Below are positions 1 to 9,409 of a stretch of DNA of 55,610 nt, in pieces. This DNA comes from an uncultured Myxococcales bacterium (lineage in GTDB: Bacteria > Myxococcota_A > UBA9042): positions 1 through 55,610 of the forward strand of contig CAINLT010000414.1 of assembly GCA_903850505.1 (NCBI GenBank), in the 5' to 3' direction. Position 1 is the first letter of the stretch. The number at the start of each line of letters is the position of its first letter. The notes under the pieces are model-generated. The model saw nothing but the letters and a program-made list of their open reading frames with translations, was not told where the DNA came from and searched no databases. A program made the position numbers and the translations under genes.

Positions 1-3000
1 GCGCGCATCCGGATTGGCCTGCTTCAGGTCATAGATCAGCTGCGCCAGATCCTCAATCGAGTAGATGTCGTGGTGCGGCGGCGGCGAAATCAGCGTCACG
101 CCCGGCGTCGCATGGCGCAGCCGACCGATCATCTCCGTCACCTTGAAGCCCGGCAGCTGGCCGCCTTCACCGGGCTTGGCGCCCTGGGCGATCTTGATCT
201 CGATCTCCTTGCAGCGCTGCAGATACTCCATCGTCACGCCAAAGCGGCCCGAGGCGACCTGCTTGATCGCGGAGTTGGGATTGTCGCCGTTGGCGTACGG
301 CCGAAAACGCGCGGAATCCTCGCCGCCTTCGCCGGAATCGGAGCGGGCACCGATGCGGTTCATCGCGATGTTCAGCGTCTCGTGCGCTTCAGGGCTCAGC
401 GCGCCCAGCGACATGCCCGGCGTCAAGAACCGCTTGCGGATGGACGTCAGCGACTCGATCTCGTCGATCGGCACGGGCGGATGCTTGGGGTTGAAGTCCA
501 GCAGGTCGCGCAAGTTGGCCGGCGGGCGATTGCGCAGCGTCTGCGAGTACTTGCGAAACGCCGCGAGGCTGTCCGTCGCGACCGCCGTCTGCAGCAGGTG
601 GATCGCGTCAGCATCCCACGCATGGCGTTCACCGCCTTGGCGCGCGCGGTAAAAGCCGCCGATCGGCAGCACACCGGTCTGGAAGCCCTTCTTGTGCTCG
701 CCAATGACCATGGCGGCGATGCCCGACAAGCCGATGCCCGACAACCGACTGGGCATGCCCGGCAGGTAGTCGTCCACCAGCGTCCGCGAGAGGCCCAGCG
801 CTTCAAAGTTGCAGCCGCCGCGATACGCGGAAATGACGGAGATGCCCATCTTGGACAGGATCTTCAGCAGGCCGTCGTCGATCGCCTTCTTGTAGCGGCC
901 AATGCACGCTTCCAGCGTCAACGGCGCAAACAGACCGCGCTTGTGGCGATCGGCGATCGCTTCCTGGGCCAGCCACGCGTTGACGGTCGTCGCGCCCACG
1001 CCGATCAGCACGGCAAAATAGTGGGCGTCCAGGCATTCCGCGCTGCGCACGTTGAGCGAGGTGAACGTCCGCAGGTTCTGCCGCAGCAGGTGCGTGTGCA
1101 CGGCGCCGGTCGCGAGGATCATCGGCACCGCCGCGCGCTCCGGGCCAAACTTGTCGTCGCTCAGGATCACGTGCTCGCGGCCATCGCGCACCGCCTGCGC
1201 CGCCTCTTCGCGCATCCGCTGGAGCGCGTCGCGCAGCGCCTCGGTGCCGCCATTGACCGGGAACGTCGCGTCGATTTCCACCGCCGTCGTGCCCATGTAC
1301 GCGCGCATCGCGGCGAATTCGGCGTTGGACAACACCGGCGACTCCAGCTGCAACAGCCGGCACTGTGTCTGGTCCTCGGCGAGGATGTTACCCAGGTTAC
1401 CCAGCCGCGTGCGGATCGACATGACGCGCCGCTCGCGCAGGCTGTCCAGCGGCGGATTGGTCACCTGCGCGAAGTTCTGGCGGAAAAAGTGGTGCAGGCC
1501 GCGGTATTTGTCGCTCAAGACGGCAAGCGGCGTGTCGTCGCCCATGGAGCCAATCGCCTCTTTGGCGTCCGCCACGAGCGGCTGCAGGATCAGCTCCAGA
1601 TCCTCGTGGCTCCACGCAAAGCTCGCCTCGCGCACGCGCAGCTCGTCCGCCGTCAGGCGCGTCGGCTCGCCAGTGCCCGGGCGAATCAGCGCATCGAGCG
1701 GCGTGATGTCGCGCGCCCATTCATGGTACGGATAGAGGCTCGCGAGGTGCGCCTTCAACTCGGCGTCGCGGTAGAACTTCTTGCCTTCCAGGTCGACCGC
1801 GAGCATCTGCCCGGGACCGAGGCGGCCCTTCTCCAGCACGCGCTCTTCTTCCAGCCGGACCATGCCGACTTCACTGCCGGCAAACAGCAGCCCGTCCTTG
1901 GTCAGCGTCCAGCGCATCGGCCGCAAGCCGTTGCGGTCCATGCCGGCGACGACCCAGCGACCGCCATAGCCGCACACCGCCGCCGGGCCGTCCCACGGCT
2001 CGATCACGGCGTTGGACCAGGTGTAGAAACCTTTGAGTTCCGGCGACATGGAGCTTTGTGACGACCATGCTTCCGGCATCAGCATCGCTTTGCAGGTCGG
2101 CAGGTGGCGGCCCGCGCGCGTCATCACTTCAAAAACCGCGTCGAGCGCCGCTGAATCCGAGGATCCCGCCGTAACGATCGGCTTGCAGTCCTCGATGTAC
2201 GCGCCAAATCGGGCGTGCTCCAGCCGCGTCTCGTGCGCCATCATCCAGTTCAGGTTGCCGCGCAGCGTGTTGATCTCACCGTTGTGGGCGATGACGCGGA
2301 ACGGCTGGGCGAGCTGCCACGTTGGGAACGTGTTGGTCGAATAGCGCTGATGGAAGATCGCGAAGTTGCTGATGAACCGCTCATCCGCGAGATCCGGGTA
2401 GAACGCCGTGAGCTGCTCGGCGACGAACATGCCCTTGTAGATGATCGACCGGCAACTTAGCGAACAGATGTAGAAATCGCGGATATTCTCTTTGTGCGCG
2501 GCTTTCTCAATGCGGCGGCGCATGATGTAGAGCTCGAGCTCGAACTCGCTCGACGGAATGCCCTTCAGGTTGCCGACGATGAGCTGCTCAATCTCCGGTC
2601 GCGTGACGTTGGCCTTTTCGCCAATGACTTCCGTGTGCACCGGCACTTGCCGCCAACCGTAGACGCGGTAGCCAAACCGGATGATCTCGCGTTCGACGAG
2701 CACGCGACAGCGCTCCTGAGCGGCCGTATCCGTCCGCGGCAGGAAAATCATGCCCACGGCCATCTTGCCCGCGCCGGGCTCAAAACCGCTCGCGAGCACG
2801 TGGTCGCGGAAAAACGGCTGGGGAATTTGCACGTGAATGCCGGCGCCATCGCCCGTCTTGCCATCGGCGTCCACGGCGCCGCGGTGCCAGACGCACTTCA
2901 GCGCTTCAATCGCCGCCGTCACGACTTCCCGCCGCGGCGTGCCGTCCAGGGACACGACGACGCCGACGCCACACGAACCGTGTTCGCTCTCCGGGTCGTA

Positions 3001-3081
3001 GAGGCCGTTCTCGTCCAGCAACTTGGCATTTTGCTGCCAGAGTTCAATTTCCCGTTCGGCTTGCATCTGGTCGGATTCCAT
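1..3081 (-). CDS. gltB: Glutamate synthase large subunit, partial (3' end beyond window)
   Basis: Large (alpha) subunit of NADPH-dependent glutamate synthase, which makes two glutamates from glutamine and 2-oxoglutarate. 1027 codons are visible of about 1500 expected; the gene runs off the left edge. After a 36-residue propeptide comes the glutaminase nucleophile in SCGVGVVVSLDG (Cys37), expected to be exposed by propeptide removal as in the family. The left edge encodes LRHATPGVTLISPPPHHDIY followed directly by SIEDLAQLIYDLKQANPDAR, the conserved start of the FMN-binding synthase domain. The 3Fe-4S cysteines must lie outside the window. The start is the ATG at 3081, 42 bases after the stop of gltD, so the two are probably co-transcribed, with gltD first (the reverse of the enteric order). 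Confidence 0.95.
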   Translation of the reverse strand, partial: MESDQMQAEREIELWQQNAKLLDENGLYDPESEHGSCGVGVVVSLDGTPRREVVTAAIEALKCVWHRGAVDADGKTGDGAGIHVQIPQPFFRDHVLASGFEPGAGKMAVGMIFLPRTDTAAQERCRVLVEREIIRFGYRVYGWRQVPVHTEVIGEKANVTRPEIEQLIVGNLKGIPSSEFELELYIMRRRIEKAAHKENIRDFYICSLSCRSIIYKGMFVAEQLTAFYPDLADERFISNFAIFHQRYSTNTFPTWQLAQPFRVIAHNGEINTLRGNLNWMMAHETRLEHARFGAYIEDCKPIVTAGSSDSAALDAVFEVMTRAGRHLPTCKAMLMPEAWSSQSSMSPELKGFYTWSNAVIEPWDGPAAVCGYGGRWVVAGMDRNGLRPMRWTLTKDGLLFAGSEVGMVRLEEERVLEKGRLGPGQMLAVDLEGKKFYRDAELKAHLASLYPYHEWARDITPLDALIRPGTGEPTRLTADELRVREASFAWSHEDLELILQPLVADAKEAIGSMGDDTPLAVLSDKYRGLHHFFRQNFAQVTNPPLDSLRERRVMSIRTRLGNLGNILAEDQTQCRLLQLESPVLSNAEFAAMRAYMGTTAVEIDATFPVNGGTEALRDALQRMREEAAQAVRDGREHVILSDDKFGPERAAVPMILATGAVHTHLLRQNLRTFTSLNVRSAECLDAHYFAVLIGVGATTVNAWLAQEAIADRHKRGLFAPLTLEACIGRYKKAIDDGLLKILSKMGISVISAYRGGCNFEALGLSRTLVDDYLPGMPSRLSGIGLSGIAAMVIGEHKKGFQTGVLPIGGFYRARQGGERHAWDADAIHLLQTAVATDSLAAFRKYSQTLRNRPPANLRDLLDFNPKHPPVPIDEIESLTSIRKRFLTPGMSLGALSPEAHETLNIAMNRIGARSDSGEGGEDSARFRPYANGDNPNSAIKQVASGRFGVTMEYLQRCKEIEIKIAQGAKPGEGGQLPGFKVTEMIGRLRHATPGVTLISPPPHHDIYSIEDLAQLIYDLKQANPDAR

Positions 3082-3123
3082 GGCTTCTGCTCGCGTGTCG
3101 AAGGAATGAGGCGCGGACGCTGG

Positions 3124-4560
3124 TCAGAGCGCGGCGCGCGGCGCAATCGCCATTTTGCCCTGCAAATACGTATCAATCTGCCCGGCCGCCTGACGGCCAT
3201 CGGCGATCGCCCAGACCACCAGCGAGGCGCCGCGCACGATGTCGCCAGCGGCAAACACGCCCGGAAGGCTCGTGTGCAAATTCTGCACTTCCAGCGTGCC
3301 GTGGCGATCGACCCGCAGGGCCGGATCGCCGAACATCGCTGGCAGATCTTCGGGCTCAAAACCCAGCGCGTTGACGACGAGGTCAGCCGCCACGGTGAAC
3401 TCCGAGTCCGGCACTTCCACCGGCACTTGCCGGCCGGTGGCATCGGGCGTGCCCAGCCGCATGCGGTGCGCCTGCACAGCCGTGACGCCCTCCGCACCGC
3501 GGAACGCCAGCGGCGCCGCCAGCCACTCAAACTGCACGCCCTCTTCCTCGGCGTACTGCACTTCGCGCGCCGATCCGGGCATGTTCTGCTTGTCCCGGCG
3601 ATACAGGCACGTCACCTTGGCCGCGCCCTGACGAATCGCCGTGCGCACGCAGTCCATCGCCGTGTCACCGCCGCCAATCACCACGACTTGCCGACCGTGG
3701 GCGTTCAGCGTGCCGTCGGCGAAGCCGGCGATCGTGTCGCCGAGATCCACGCGATTGGCGGTCGTGAGGTAGTCCAGCGCCGGCACCACGCCCGGCAGGC
3801 CAACGCCCGGGACATGCAGCGCGCGGCCCTTGTAGACGCCGGTCGCAATCAGGATCGCGTCGTGCTTCTTGCGCAGTTCGGCGAGCGTCGCATCCCGACC
3901 GACGGCAAAGTTCAGGTGGAAAATCACGCCCGCTTCGCGCAGCAAATCCGCGCGCCGCGCCACAACGTGCTTCTCCAGCTTGAAGGACGGAATGCCGTAC
4001 ACGAGCAAACCGCCAACGCGGTCGTGACGGTCGTAGACGGTGACCTGCCAGCCCACGCGCCGCAGCTCCTCGGCCGCCGCGAGCCCCGCCGGTCCAGCGC
4101 CGATGATGCCCACGGTCTTCTCGCGTTCCTGCGCAGGTTTGACGGCCTTGACCCAGCCGTTCTCGAACGCCGTTTCGGTCAGGAAGCGCTCGACTGCGCC
4201 GATGGTGACGCCGCCGTGAGCCGACATTTCCAGCACGCAAGCGCCTTCACACAGGCGATCCTGCGGGCAGATGCGGCCACAGATTTCCGGGAAATTGTTG
4301 GTCTGCGCGGAGAGCTGCCACGCCTCTTCCAGCCGGCCTTCCGTGGCTAGCGCGAGCCAGTCCGGAATGTGGTTGTGGAGCGGGCACCCGGTTTGGCAGA
4401 ACGGCACGCCGCATTGCGAGCAACGCGACGATTGACGCGCCGCGTTGGAAACCGGCAGTTCTTCCTGAATCTCCTGGAAGTCCGCGCGACGCTCCGCGGC
4501 CGGCCGCTTGACGCCCGGTTCACGCAACAAGCTCACGAATTTCAACATCTTTTCAGCCAT
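3124..4560 (-). CDS. gltD: Glutamate synthase small subunit
   Basis: Small (beta) subunit of glutamate synthase; it takes electrons from NADPH through FAD and Fe-S clusters to the large subunit. Visible motifs in order: Cys-rich N-terminal Fe-S domain (CSQCGVPFCQTGCPLHNHIP, then ICPQDRLCEGAC), FAD-binding GIIGAGPAGLAAAEELRR, and the NADPH-binding dinucleotide fold VVIGGGDTAMDCVRTAIRQG. Length of about 478 residues is normal for the family. Several in-frame ATGs exist (4599, 4566, 4560, 4548). 4560 (MAEKMLKFVSLLREPG) gives the family-like N-terminus and is preferred, but the ribosome binding site is weak for all of them. It lies upstream of gltB in the same orientation with a 42-base gap. Confidence 0.93.
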   Translation of the reverse strand: MAEKMLKFVSLLREPGVKRPAAERRADFQEIQEELPVSNAARQSSRCSQCGVPFCQTGCPLHNHIPDWLALATEGRLEEAWQLSAQTNNFPEICGRICPQDRLCEGACVLEMSAHGGVTIGAVERFLTETAFENGWVKAVKPAQEREKTVGIIGAGPAGLAAAEELRRVGWQVTVYDRHDRVGGLLVYGIPSFKLEKHVVARRADLLREAGVIFHLNFAVGRDATLAELRKKHDAILIATGVYKGRALHVPGVGLPGVVPALDYLTTANRVDLGDTIAGFADGTLNAHGRQVVVIGGGDTAMDCVRTAIRQGAAKVTCLYRRDKQNMPGSAREVQYAEEEGVQFEWLAAPLAFRGAEGVTAVQAHRMRLGTPDATGRQVPVEVPDSEFTVAADLVVNALGFEPEDLPAMFGDPALRVDRHGTLEVQNLHTSLPGVFAAGDIVRGASLVVWAIADGRQAAGQIDTYLQGKMAIAPRAAL

Positions 4561-4768
4561 CGCCATCCATTCTCGGCCGTCGCGCGGTCCCACCGGCATG
4601 ACGCGCGGCGATGCCTTTGTACGATTGCGCGCACGTTACGTCCAGCGGTAACGCGGCGCGTTGCGGCGATTCCTAACGCGGCGTGTCAAGCGCATGGCAA
4701 CTTACTGAGTTTGCTTATGATAACGATGACACACGGTTGTAACGCAGCGGTCAGACACCCCGCCAAAC
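4561..4768. other. Intergenic region between gltD and the ankyrin-RCC1 gene
   Basis: About 200 bases, locally richer in A+T than the genes, between two minus-strand genes, so it should carry the gltD promoter and the end of the upstream transcript. On the minus strand a TTGACA hexamer occurs at about 4681-4686, but no good -10 element sits 16-18 bases further on. No hairpin with a T-tract was found. Confidence 0.3.
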
Positions 4769-6586
4769 TCAACGCCAGAGGATCGGCCGACTCAGCCATT
4801 GTTTGCCGTGCATGCCCCAGTGCAGGAAGAGGCCGGAAGCGTCCAGGAGCCAGCCGCTTTGCGGACTGACGGCGAGCGCGCGGATGGCGCCGGTTTGGAC
4901 GATGCGGGGTACGCCGCTGACGTCGGCTTCCGCCAAGCTGTCGGCCACGCCGCCCCAGCACATCGCGCCGGGTCGGGTGCCTTCCACGATGCCGCAGGTC
5001 TGGTTGCCGCTCGCAGCCAACTGTGTGACGTTGGCGATGCCGACGACGGCGACGGGCAGTGGCGAGCGGTCGCTGCCGTCCTGCACACGGCCTTCAAAAA
5101 CGCTGGCGCCGTTGCCAAGCTGGCCCAGATCATTGCTGCCCCAGCACACCGCGCGGCCCGTCTGCAAACGCGCGCACAAGTGGTTGCTGCCGGCGACAAG
5201 CGCCATGGCCGGTCCGGGCAATTTGACGTCAACCGGCGTCGGGCTGTCCTGCAGTTGGCCATGGCCGAGCTGGCCGAGCGCGCCGTGGCCCCAGCACCGC
5301 ACGCGGCCGGGCTTGTCGAGCACACATGCTGAGTTGTCCGTCGTGGCGACCGCGACCGCGCCGTTCAGGCCGGCGATCGTCACAGGCTGGCCTGACTTGC
5401 CCGGCGCTGCGCCCAGCCAGATGCCGGCGGCCGCGCTGCCCCAACAGCGCACAGAGCCGTCTTTGAGGACGACGCACGAGAAACCCTGGCCGGCGCCAAT
5501 GCTGATGGCGTCGCGCAAACCGGGGACGGGCATGGGCCGGTCGATCGTCGGCAGGCTGCTGCCAACACCGAGACTGCCTTCCGCGTTGTCTCCCCAGCAG
5601 CGCACGGCGTTCGCGCCGCTGGTGCCACGGCTGAGCGCGCAGGCATGGTTGTGGGCGATCGCGACGCGCTCCACGTGGCCCAGCCGGAGCATGGGCGTGG
5701 GTTTGGCGTGGCCGATGACGTCGCCCCAGCAGGAGAGGTTGCCGTTGCTCAGGCGCAAGCAGCCGAGACCGCCGCCAGCGAAGAGGCCCTCCGGTGTCGG
5801 CGCCTTGGCGCTCTCCGGCTTGCCGGCCTTGAGCATTTCGATGAGTTCGCCGCGCTCCAGCGCGCGCGCCAAGCTCACCGGCGTCTCACCGAAGCCCGAC
5901 GCGACGTCTGATTTTGCGCCTCTCGCCAAAAGCGCACCCACCAGTGCATGCGGACCTGCGCCCGCGCCGAGCGGGCCAAACGCATCCGCTTCGACGGCCA
6001 AGTGCAGCGGTGTCCAGCCCAGCGCGTCCGCGGCGTTCACCTGCGTGCGTTTGTCGGCGAGGAGCACATCCAGCACCGCCTGCGCCCGCTGCCACACCGC
6101 TTCATGAATCGGCCGCCAGTTGTCCGGCTTGGCCTCCGCGTTCGGATTGGCGCCTTTTTGCAGCAACAGCGCCACCACTTGCGCCGACCGCGCCTGACAC
6201 GCCGCATGCAGCGCCGTCCATCCGCGCGCATCCACCGCCGTCGGACTCGCGCCATGCGCCAGCAGTTTCTCCGCAAACGTCGCCGCGCCGCGTTCCGCCG
6301 CCGCGATCAGCATGCGCGGGTCCTGGGCATTCCCGCCGACATTGAGAAAGATCTCCAAGATCTCCAACTTGTCCGACTCGATGGCGGCGAGCAGCGGCGT
6401 CACGTGGTTCTCATTCTCGGCGTTGACGATCGCCGCCGCGCGCTTGGTACGCAATTCCTGCCGCAGCAGCTCGATCTGGCCCTGACGCACCAGATCAATC
6501 GTTTGATCCGCTTCCACGGTGCTCACGGGCTGCGCCAGCGCCGCGGCGGGCAAAAGCGTCAGGAAAACGGCCAGCCACCAGCGCAT
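4769..6586 (-). CDS. Exported ankyrin-repeat/RCC1 beta-propeller fusion protein
   Basis: Function unknown; both repeat types are protein-interaction scaffolds. The N-terminus MRWWLAVFLTLLPAAALAQP is a typical signal peptide, so the protein should be periplasmic or surface-exposed. About four to five ankyrin repeats follow (for example ARGWTALHAACQARSAQVVA and ALGWTPLHLAVEAD). The C-terminal half is an RCC1-type propeller with six strands ending in CWG, each with a partner Cys about 8-16 residues earlier (GCLRLSNGNLSCWG, SCVVLKDGSVRCWG, ACVLDKPGRVRCWG), plus a seventh blade ending LHWG without cysteines. The ATG at 6586 is preferred over 6598 because GGAGG lies just before it and the signal peptide starts there. 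It begins 13 bases after the pyruvate kinase stop, so the two are probably co-transcribed. Confidence 0.85.
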   Translation of the reverse strand: MRWWLAVFLTLLPAAALAQPVSTVEADQTIDLVRQGQIELLRQELRTKRAAAIVNAENENHVTPLLAAIESDKLEILEIFLNVGGNAQDPRMLIAAAERGAATFAEKLLAHGASPTAVDARGWTALHAACQARSAQVVALLLQKGANPNAEAKPDNWRPIHEAVWQRAQAVLDVLLADKRTQVNAADALGWTPLHLAVEADAFGPLGAGAGPHALVGALLARGAKSDVASGFGETPVSLARALERGELIEMLKAGKPESAKAPTPEGLFAGGGLGCLRLSNGNLSCWGDVIGHAKPTPMLRLGHVERVAIAHNHACALSRGTSGANAVRCWGDNAEGSLGVGSSLPTIDRPMPVPGLRDAISIGAGQGFSCVVLKDGSVRCWGSAAAGIWLGAAPGKSGQPVTIAGLNGAVAVATTDNSACVLDKPGRVRCWGHGALGQLGHGQLQDSPTPVDVKLPGPAMALVAGSNHLCARLQTGRAVCWGSNDLGQLGNGASVFEGRVQDGSDRSPLPVAVVGIANVTQLAASGNQTCGIVEGTRPGAMCWGGVADSLAEADVSGVPRIVQTGAIRALAVSPQSGWLLDASGLFLHWGMHGKQWLSRPILWR

Positions 6587-6599
6587 CAGGCCTCCCATT

Positions 6600-8240
6600 T
6601 CAGCTGCCGACCGGAAACTCGATGGCGGTCGACCATGGCACGTCGCCGCCCTGGAGCGCGCTGCCAGCCGCGAGCGCGTGGTCTTCGATCAGCACCTGCA
6701 GCGCGTTGGTGCCGCCCTTGGGCCAGTCAATGCCGGCTGTGACGACAATCGCGTCGCCGCGGGTCATGCCGTACTGGCGGTAGAGGATTTCCCGCGCCGC
6801 CTGGACCATGCGGTGCAGCTTCTCCTTGTCGGCGTCAAAACCGCTCATCACCACCGGATGGACGCCAAAGTACAGCAGCAGGGATCGCGCCGCCCGCGCG
6901 CTCGCGCAAAACGCCAACAACGGCACGCTCGGCCGGTGGCGACTCAGGCGCTCCGGCGTGCGGCCCGTGCGGGTAAAGCAGACGATGGCCTTGGCCGGCA
7001 AATGCTCGGCGAATTGCACAGCGGTCGCTGAAAACGCTTCATTGATGCGGTGCAAGTGCGTCGCGGTCTCGCTGTCAAACGTGGAGAGCGGGCTCTTGGG
7101 CGTGCGCTTGTGGATGTCGTGCATCCACGCCTCCGCCTTGCGGGTGATGCGATCCATCGTCGCGACAACCAGATACGGCCGCAGGCCCACGCTCGTCTCG
7201 CCGGACAGCATCACCGCATCGCCGCCGTCGACGATCGCGTTGAACACGTCCGTCGATTCCGCCCGCGTCGGGCTTGGGTTGGTGATCATCGACTCCAGCA
7301 TCTGCGTCGCGACAATCACCGGCTTGCCATGCCGCCGCGCCGCCACCACCAGCTGCTTCTGCACCAGCGGCACCTCTTCCACGCCCAGCTGCAGGCCCAA
7401 GTCGCCGCGCGCCACCATGATGCCATCGCTGGCCTGCAGGATGCCGTCGATGTGCTCAATCGCCGCCAGCGTCTCGATCTTGGCGATCAGCCGCACGTCG
7501 CGCTCGTCCGGCTTGGCGTGCGCGTGGATGAAGGCGCGCACGCGGTCGATGTCCGCGCGGGTGCGCACAAACGACAGCGCCACGAAATCGATGCCGTGTT
7601 CGAGGCAAAACATCAGGTCGCGCTGGTCTTTCTCCGGAAACGGATCCAGATCCAGGTCGATCTCGCGAATCGTGATGCCCTTGCGCGAACCGAGCAGCCC
7701 CGGCGCGACGACCACGCAGCGCACGTAGTCCGCTTCCAGGGACGACACTTCCAGCACGATGTCGCCGTCGCCAAACAGCACGCTCGGACGCAAATCCGGC
7801 TTCTGCTCCATCAACAGCCGCAGCGACGCCATCACGCCCTGACCCAGCGGCTGCGGCAGCGGAATGCACGGCGGCATGCTGCCGTCCGGATTGGGCGCGC
7901 AGTGCACCGTCGCGCCGTCGGGCACCAGAAGCACCAGATGGCCCGCCAGCAGCTCAAGCCCGTCGTCCGGCAGCTTGCCGATGCGGGACTTGGGCCCCTG
8001 CAGATCGGCCATGACCGCGACCGCCGGCGGCGACAAGCTCGCGACCGGCTGGTTGGCCCACGCGAGGATCGCCGTCTCCTTGGCGTAGTCCGCGTCGCAG
8101 TGGCTCATGTTGATGCGCAGCACATCCGCGCCAGCTTCCGTAATCTTTTCAAGAAACTGCGCGTAGCTCGGCTCCTGACAAAGGCCAATCGTCGCGACGA
8201 TGCGCGTCTGCCGCGGATGCGTGCCTTCATGTCGCTTCAT
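6600..8240 (-). CDS. pyk: Pyruvate kinase
   Basis: Catalyses phosphoenolpyruvate + ADP to pyruvate + ATP, the last step of glycolysis. Family motifs: TRIVATIGLCQEP near the N-terminus, LRINMSHCD, the substrate/metal site LIAKIETLAAIEHIDGIL, VARGDLGLQLGVEEVPLVQK, IVATQMLESMI and AVMLSGETSVG, then a C-terminal allosteric-type domain (CFTRTGRTPERLSRHRP). At about 546 residues it is longer than the usual 470-500. The extra length lies mainly in the B domain (roughly residues 110-170), with a Cys/Pro-rich insertion. Start at 8240 is chosen because GGGGA lies seven bases upstream; an ATG at 8267 is also in frame. Confidence 0.9.
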   Translation of the reverse strand: MKRHEGTHPRQTRIVATIGLCQEPSYAQFLEKITEAGADVLRINMSHCDADYAKETAILAWANQPVASLSPPAVAVMADLQGPKSRIGKLPDDGLELLAGHLVLLVPDGATVHCAPNPDGSMPPCIPLPQPLGQGVMASLRLLMEQKPDLRPSVLFGDGDIVLEVSSLEADYVRCVVVAPGLLGSRKGITIREIDLDLDPFPEKDQRDLMFCLEHGIDFVALSFVRTRADIDRVRAFIHAHAKPDERDVRLIAKIETLAAIEHIDGILQASDGIMVARGDLGLQLGVEEVPLVQKQLVVAARRHGKPVIVATQMLESMITNPSPTRAESTDVFNAIVDGGDAVMLSGETSVGLRPYLVVATMDRITRKAEAWMHDIHKRTPKSPLSTFDSETATHLHRINEAFSATAVQFAEHLPAKAIVCFTRTGRTPERLSRHRPSVPLLAFCASARAARSLLLYFGVHPVVMSGFDADKEKLHRMVQAAREILYRQYGMTRGDAIVVTAGIDWPKGGTNALQVLIEDHALAAGSALQGGDVPWSTAIEFPVGS

Positions 8241-8411
8241 CGCTCGTTCCCCGTCCCGCGCTGGCATGCGCCCCTATCGTGCGGCCGATGCTATGCCAAA
8301 TGGCCGATCTGGCCAACCTCGCCGCGCGGACCCGACGCAGCGGTTTCTGGCGTTTTGACTTCAGCCGCGCCACGGTGTCCAACACATGCCGTACCTGCGG
8401 CGGAGGATATC

Positions 8412-9407
8412 ATGCGCATTTCTTTGGCCCTGTTTTCGGTCGCCCTTGTGGCGCTTGCCGGCTGCGACTCGGCGACGACCGCTGGCACATCAGGCCCCAG
8501 CGTCGATGCGGCGTGCGCGGCGCTCGTCAAAGCCCGGTGCGCGGTGCTCGCCAGTTGCACCAACAGCGTCGGCATCCAATCGGCTTACGGCGACAGCGCA
8601 ACGTGTGAAGCGCGACAGTTGCTCGCCTGCCAGACCAACCTCGCGGCCAGCGGCACCAGCCAGACCGCCAACACGGTGCAGGCGTGCGCGGACGTCGCCG
8701 GCGCCCAGAGCTGCTGGGACCGCACGCTCAACATCCAGACCGATGCGTGCGTCCCGTTGCCCGGCGCGCTGACGGAAGGCCAGGCGTGCATCGCCGCGGG
8801 CCAATGCGCCACAACGTGGTGCACAATCCAGACCAACGCCGTCGTGGGCGTCTGCGCCGCGTTGCCCAAGGCTGGCGACAGCTGCGAAACGACGTCGTGC
8901 GGCCGCGGATTGGCGTGCAACAAGAACGCCGCCGGCGCGTCGGTGTGCTTCGCGCCGCTCCCCGTGGACGCCGCCTGCGACAAGGACCACCGGTGCGGCC
9001 CGGAGCTGTCGTGTGTCGGCTCGACCAAGACCGCCATGGGCGCGTGCAAGGCCAAAGGCCTGACCGTCGGCGCGGGATGCGACGGAACGGACAAGATCGC
9101 CGCCGATTGCGCGACCAACCTGGGCCTCTTCTGCGACAGCACCAGCCACTGCAAGGCGGCGATCACCGCCAAGAACGGCGAGGCGTGCGGCGTCACCGGG
9201 ACAGACACGGTGGCGTTCTGCCCGCTCGGCACGTGCATCAAGGCCGCGACGACCGACAAGTCCGGCGTGTGCAAGGCGTTCGCGGCAGACGGCGCGGCGT
9301 GTGACAGCGACCCGAGCAAAGGCCCGGATTGCCTCTCGCCCGCCAAGTGCGTCCCGACGACCAGCGGCGGCACGGCGGGCACGTGCAGCTTGGCCAAGGC
9401 CACCTGA
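8412..9407 (+). CDS. Cysteine-rich secreted lipoprotein
   Basis: Not assignable to a named family. It begins MRISLALFSVALVALAGCDS, a lipoprotein signal peptide with lipobox LAGC (Cys18), so it should be an envelope lipoprotein. About 33 of 331 residues are Cys, arranged in short repeated units of the kind GxxCxxxxxCxxGLxC (for example CETTSCGRGLAC and CDKDHRCGPELSC), suggesting many disulfides. Such proteins are common in Myxococcota and related bacteria. Start ATG 8412 follows GGAGG with good spacing; a longer open frame begins upstream but is antisense to pyk. It is divergent from pyk and ends two bases before the convergent queE. Confidence 0.82.
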   Translation: MRISLALFSVALVALAGCDSATTAGTSGPSVDAACAALVKARCAVLASCTNSVGIQSAYGDSATCEARQLLACQTNLAASGTSQTANTVQACADVAGAQSCWDRTLNIQTDACVPLPGALTEGQACIAAGQCATTWCTIQTNAVVGVCAALPKAGDSCETTSCGRGLACNKNAAGASVCFAPLPVDAACDKDHRCGPELSCVGSTKTAMGACKAKGLTVGAGCDGTDKIAADCATNLGLFCDSTSHCKAAITAKNGEACGVTGTDTVAFCPLGTCIKAATTDKSGVCKAFAADGAACDSDPSKGPDCLSPAKCVPTTSGGTAGTCSLAKAT

Positions 9408-9409
9408 AA

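Noticed and set aside
70..2061. Long plus-strand open frame opposite gltB
   Set aside because: Rich in Arg, His and Ala with no domain; the opposite strand encodes conserved glutamate synthase.
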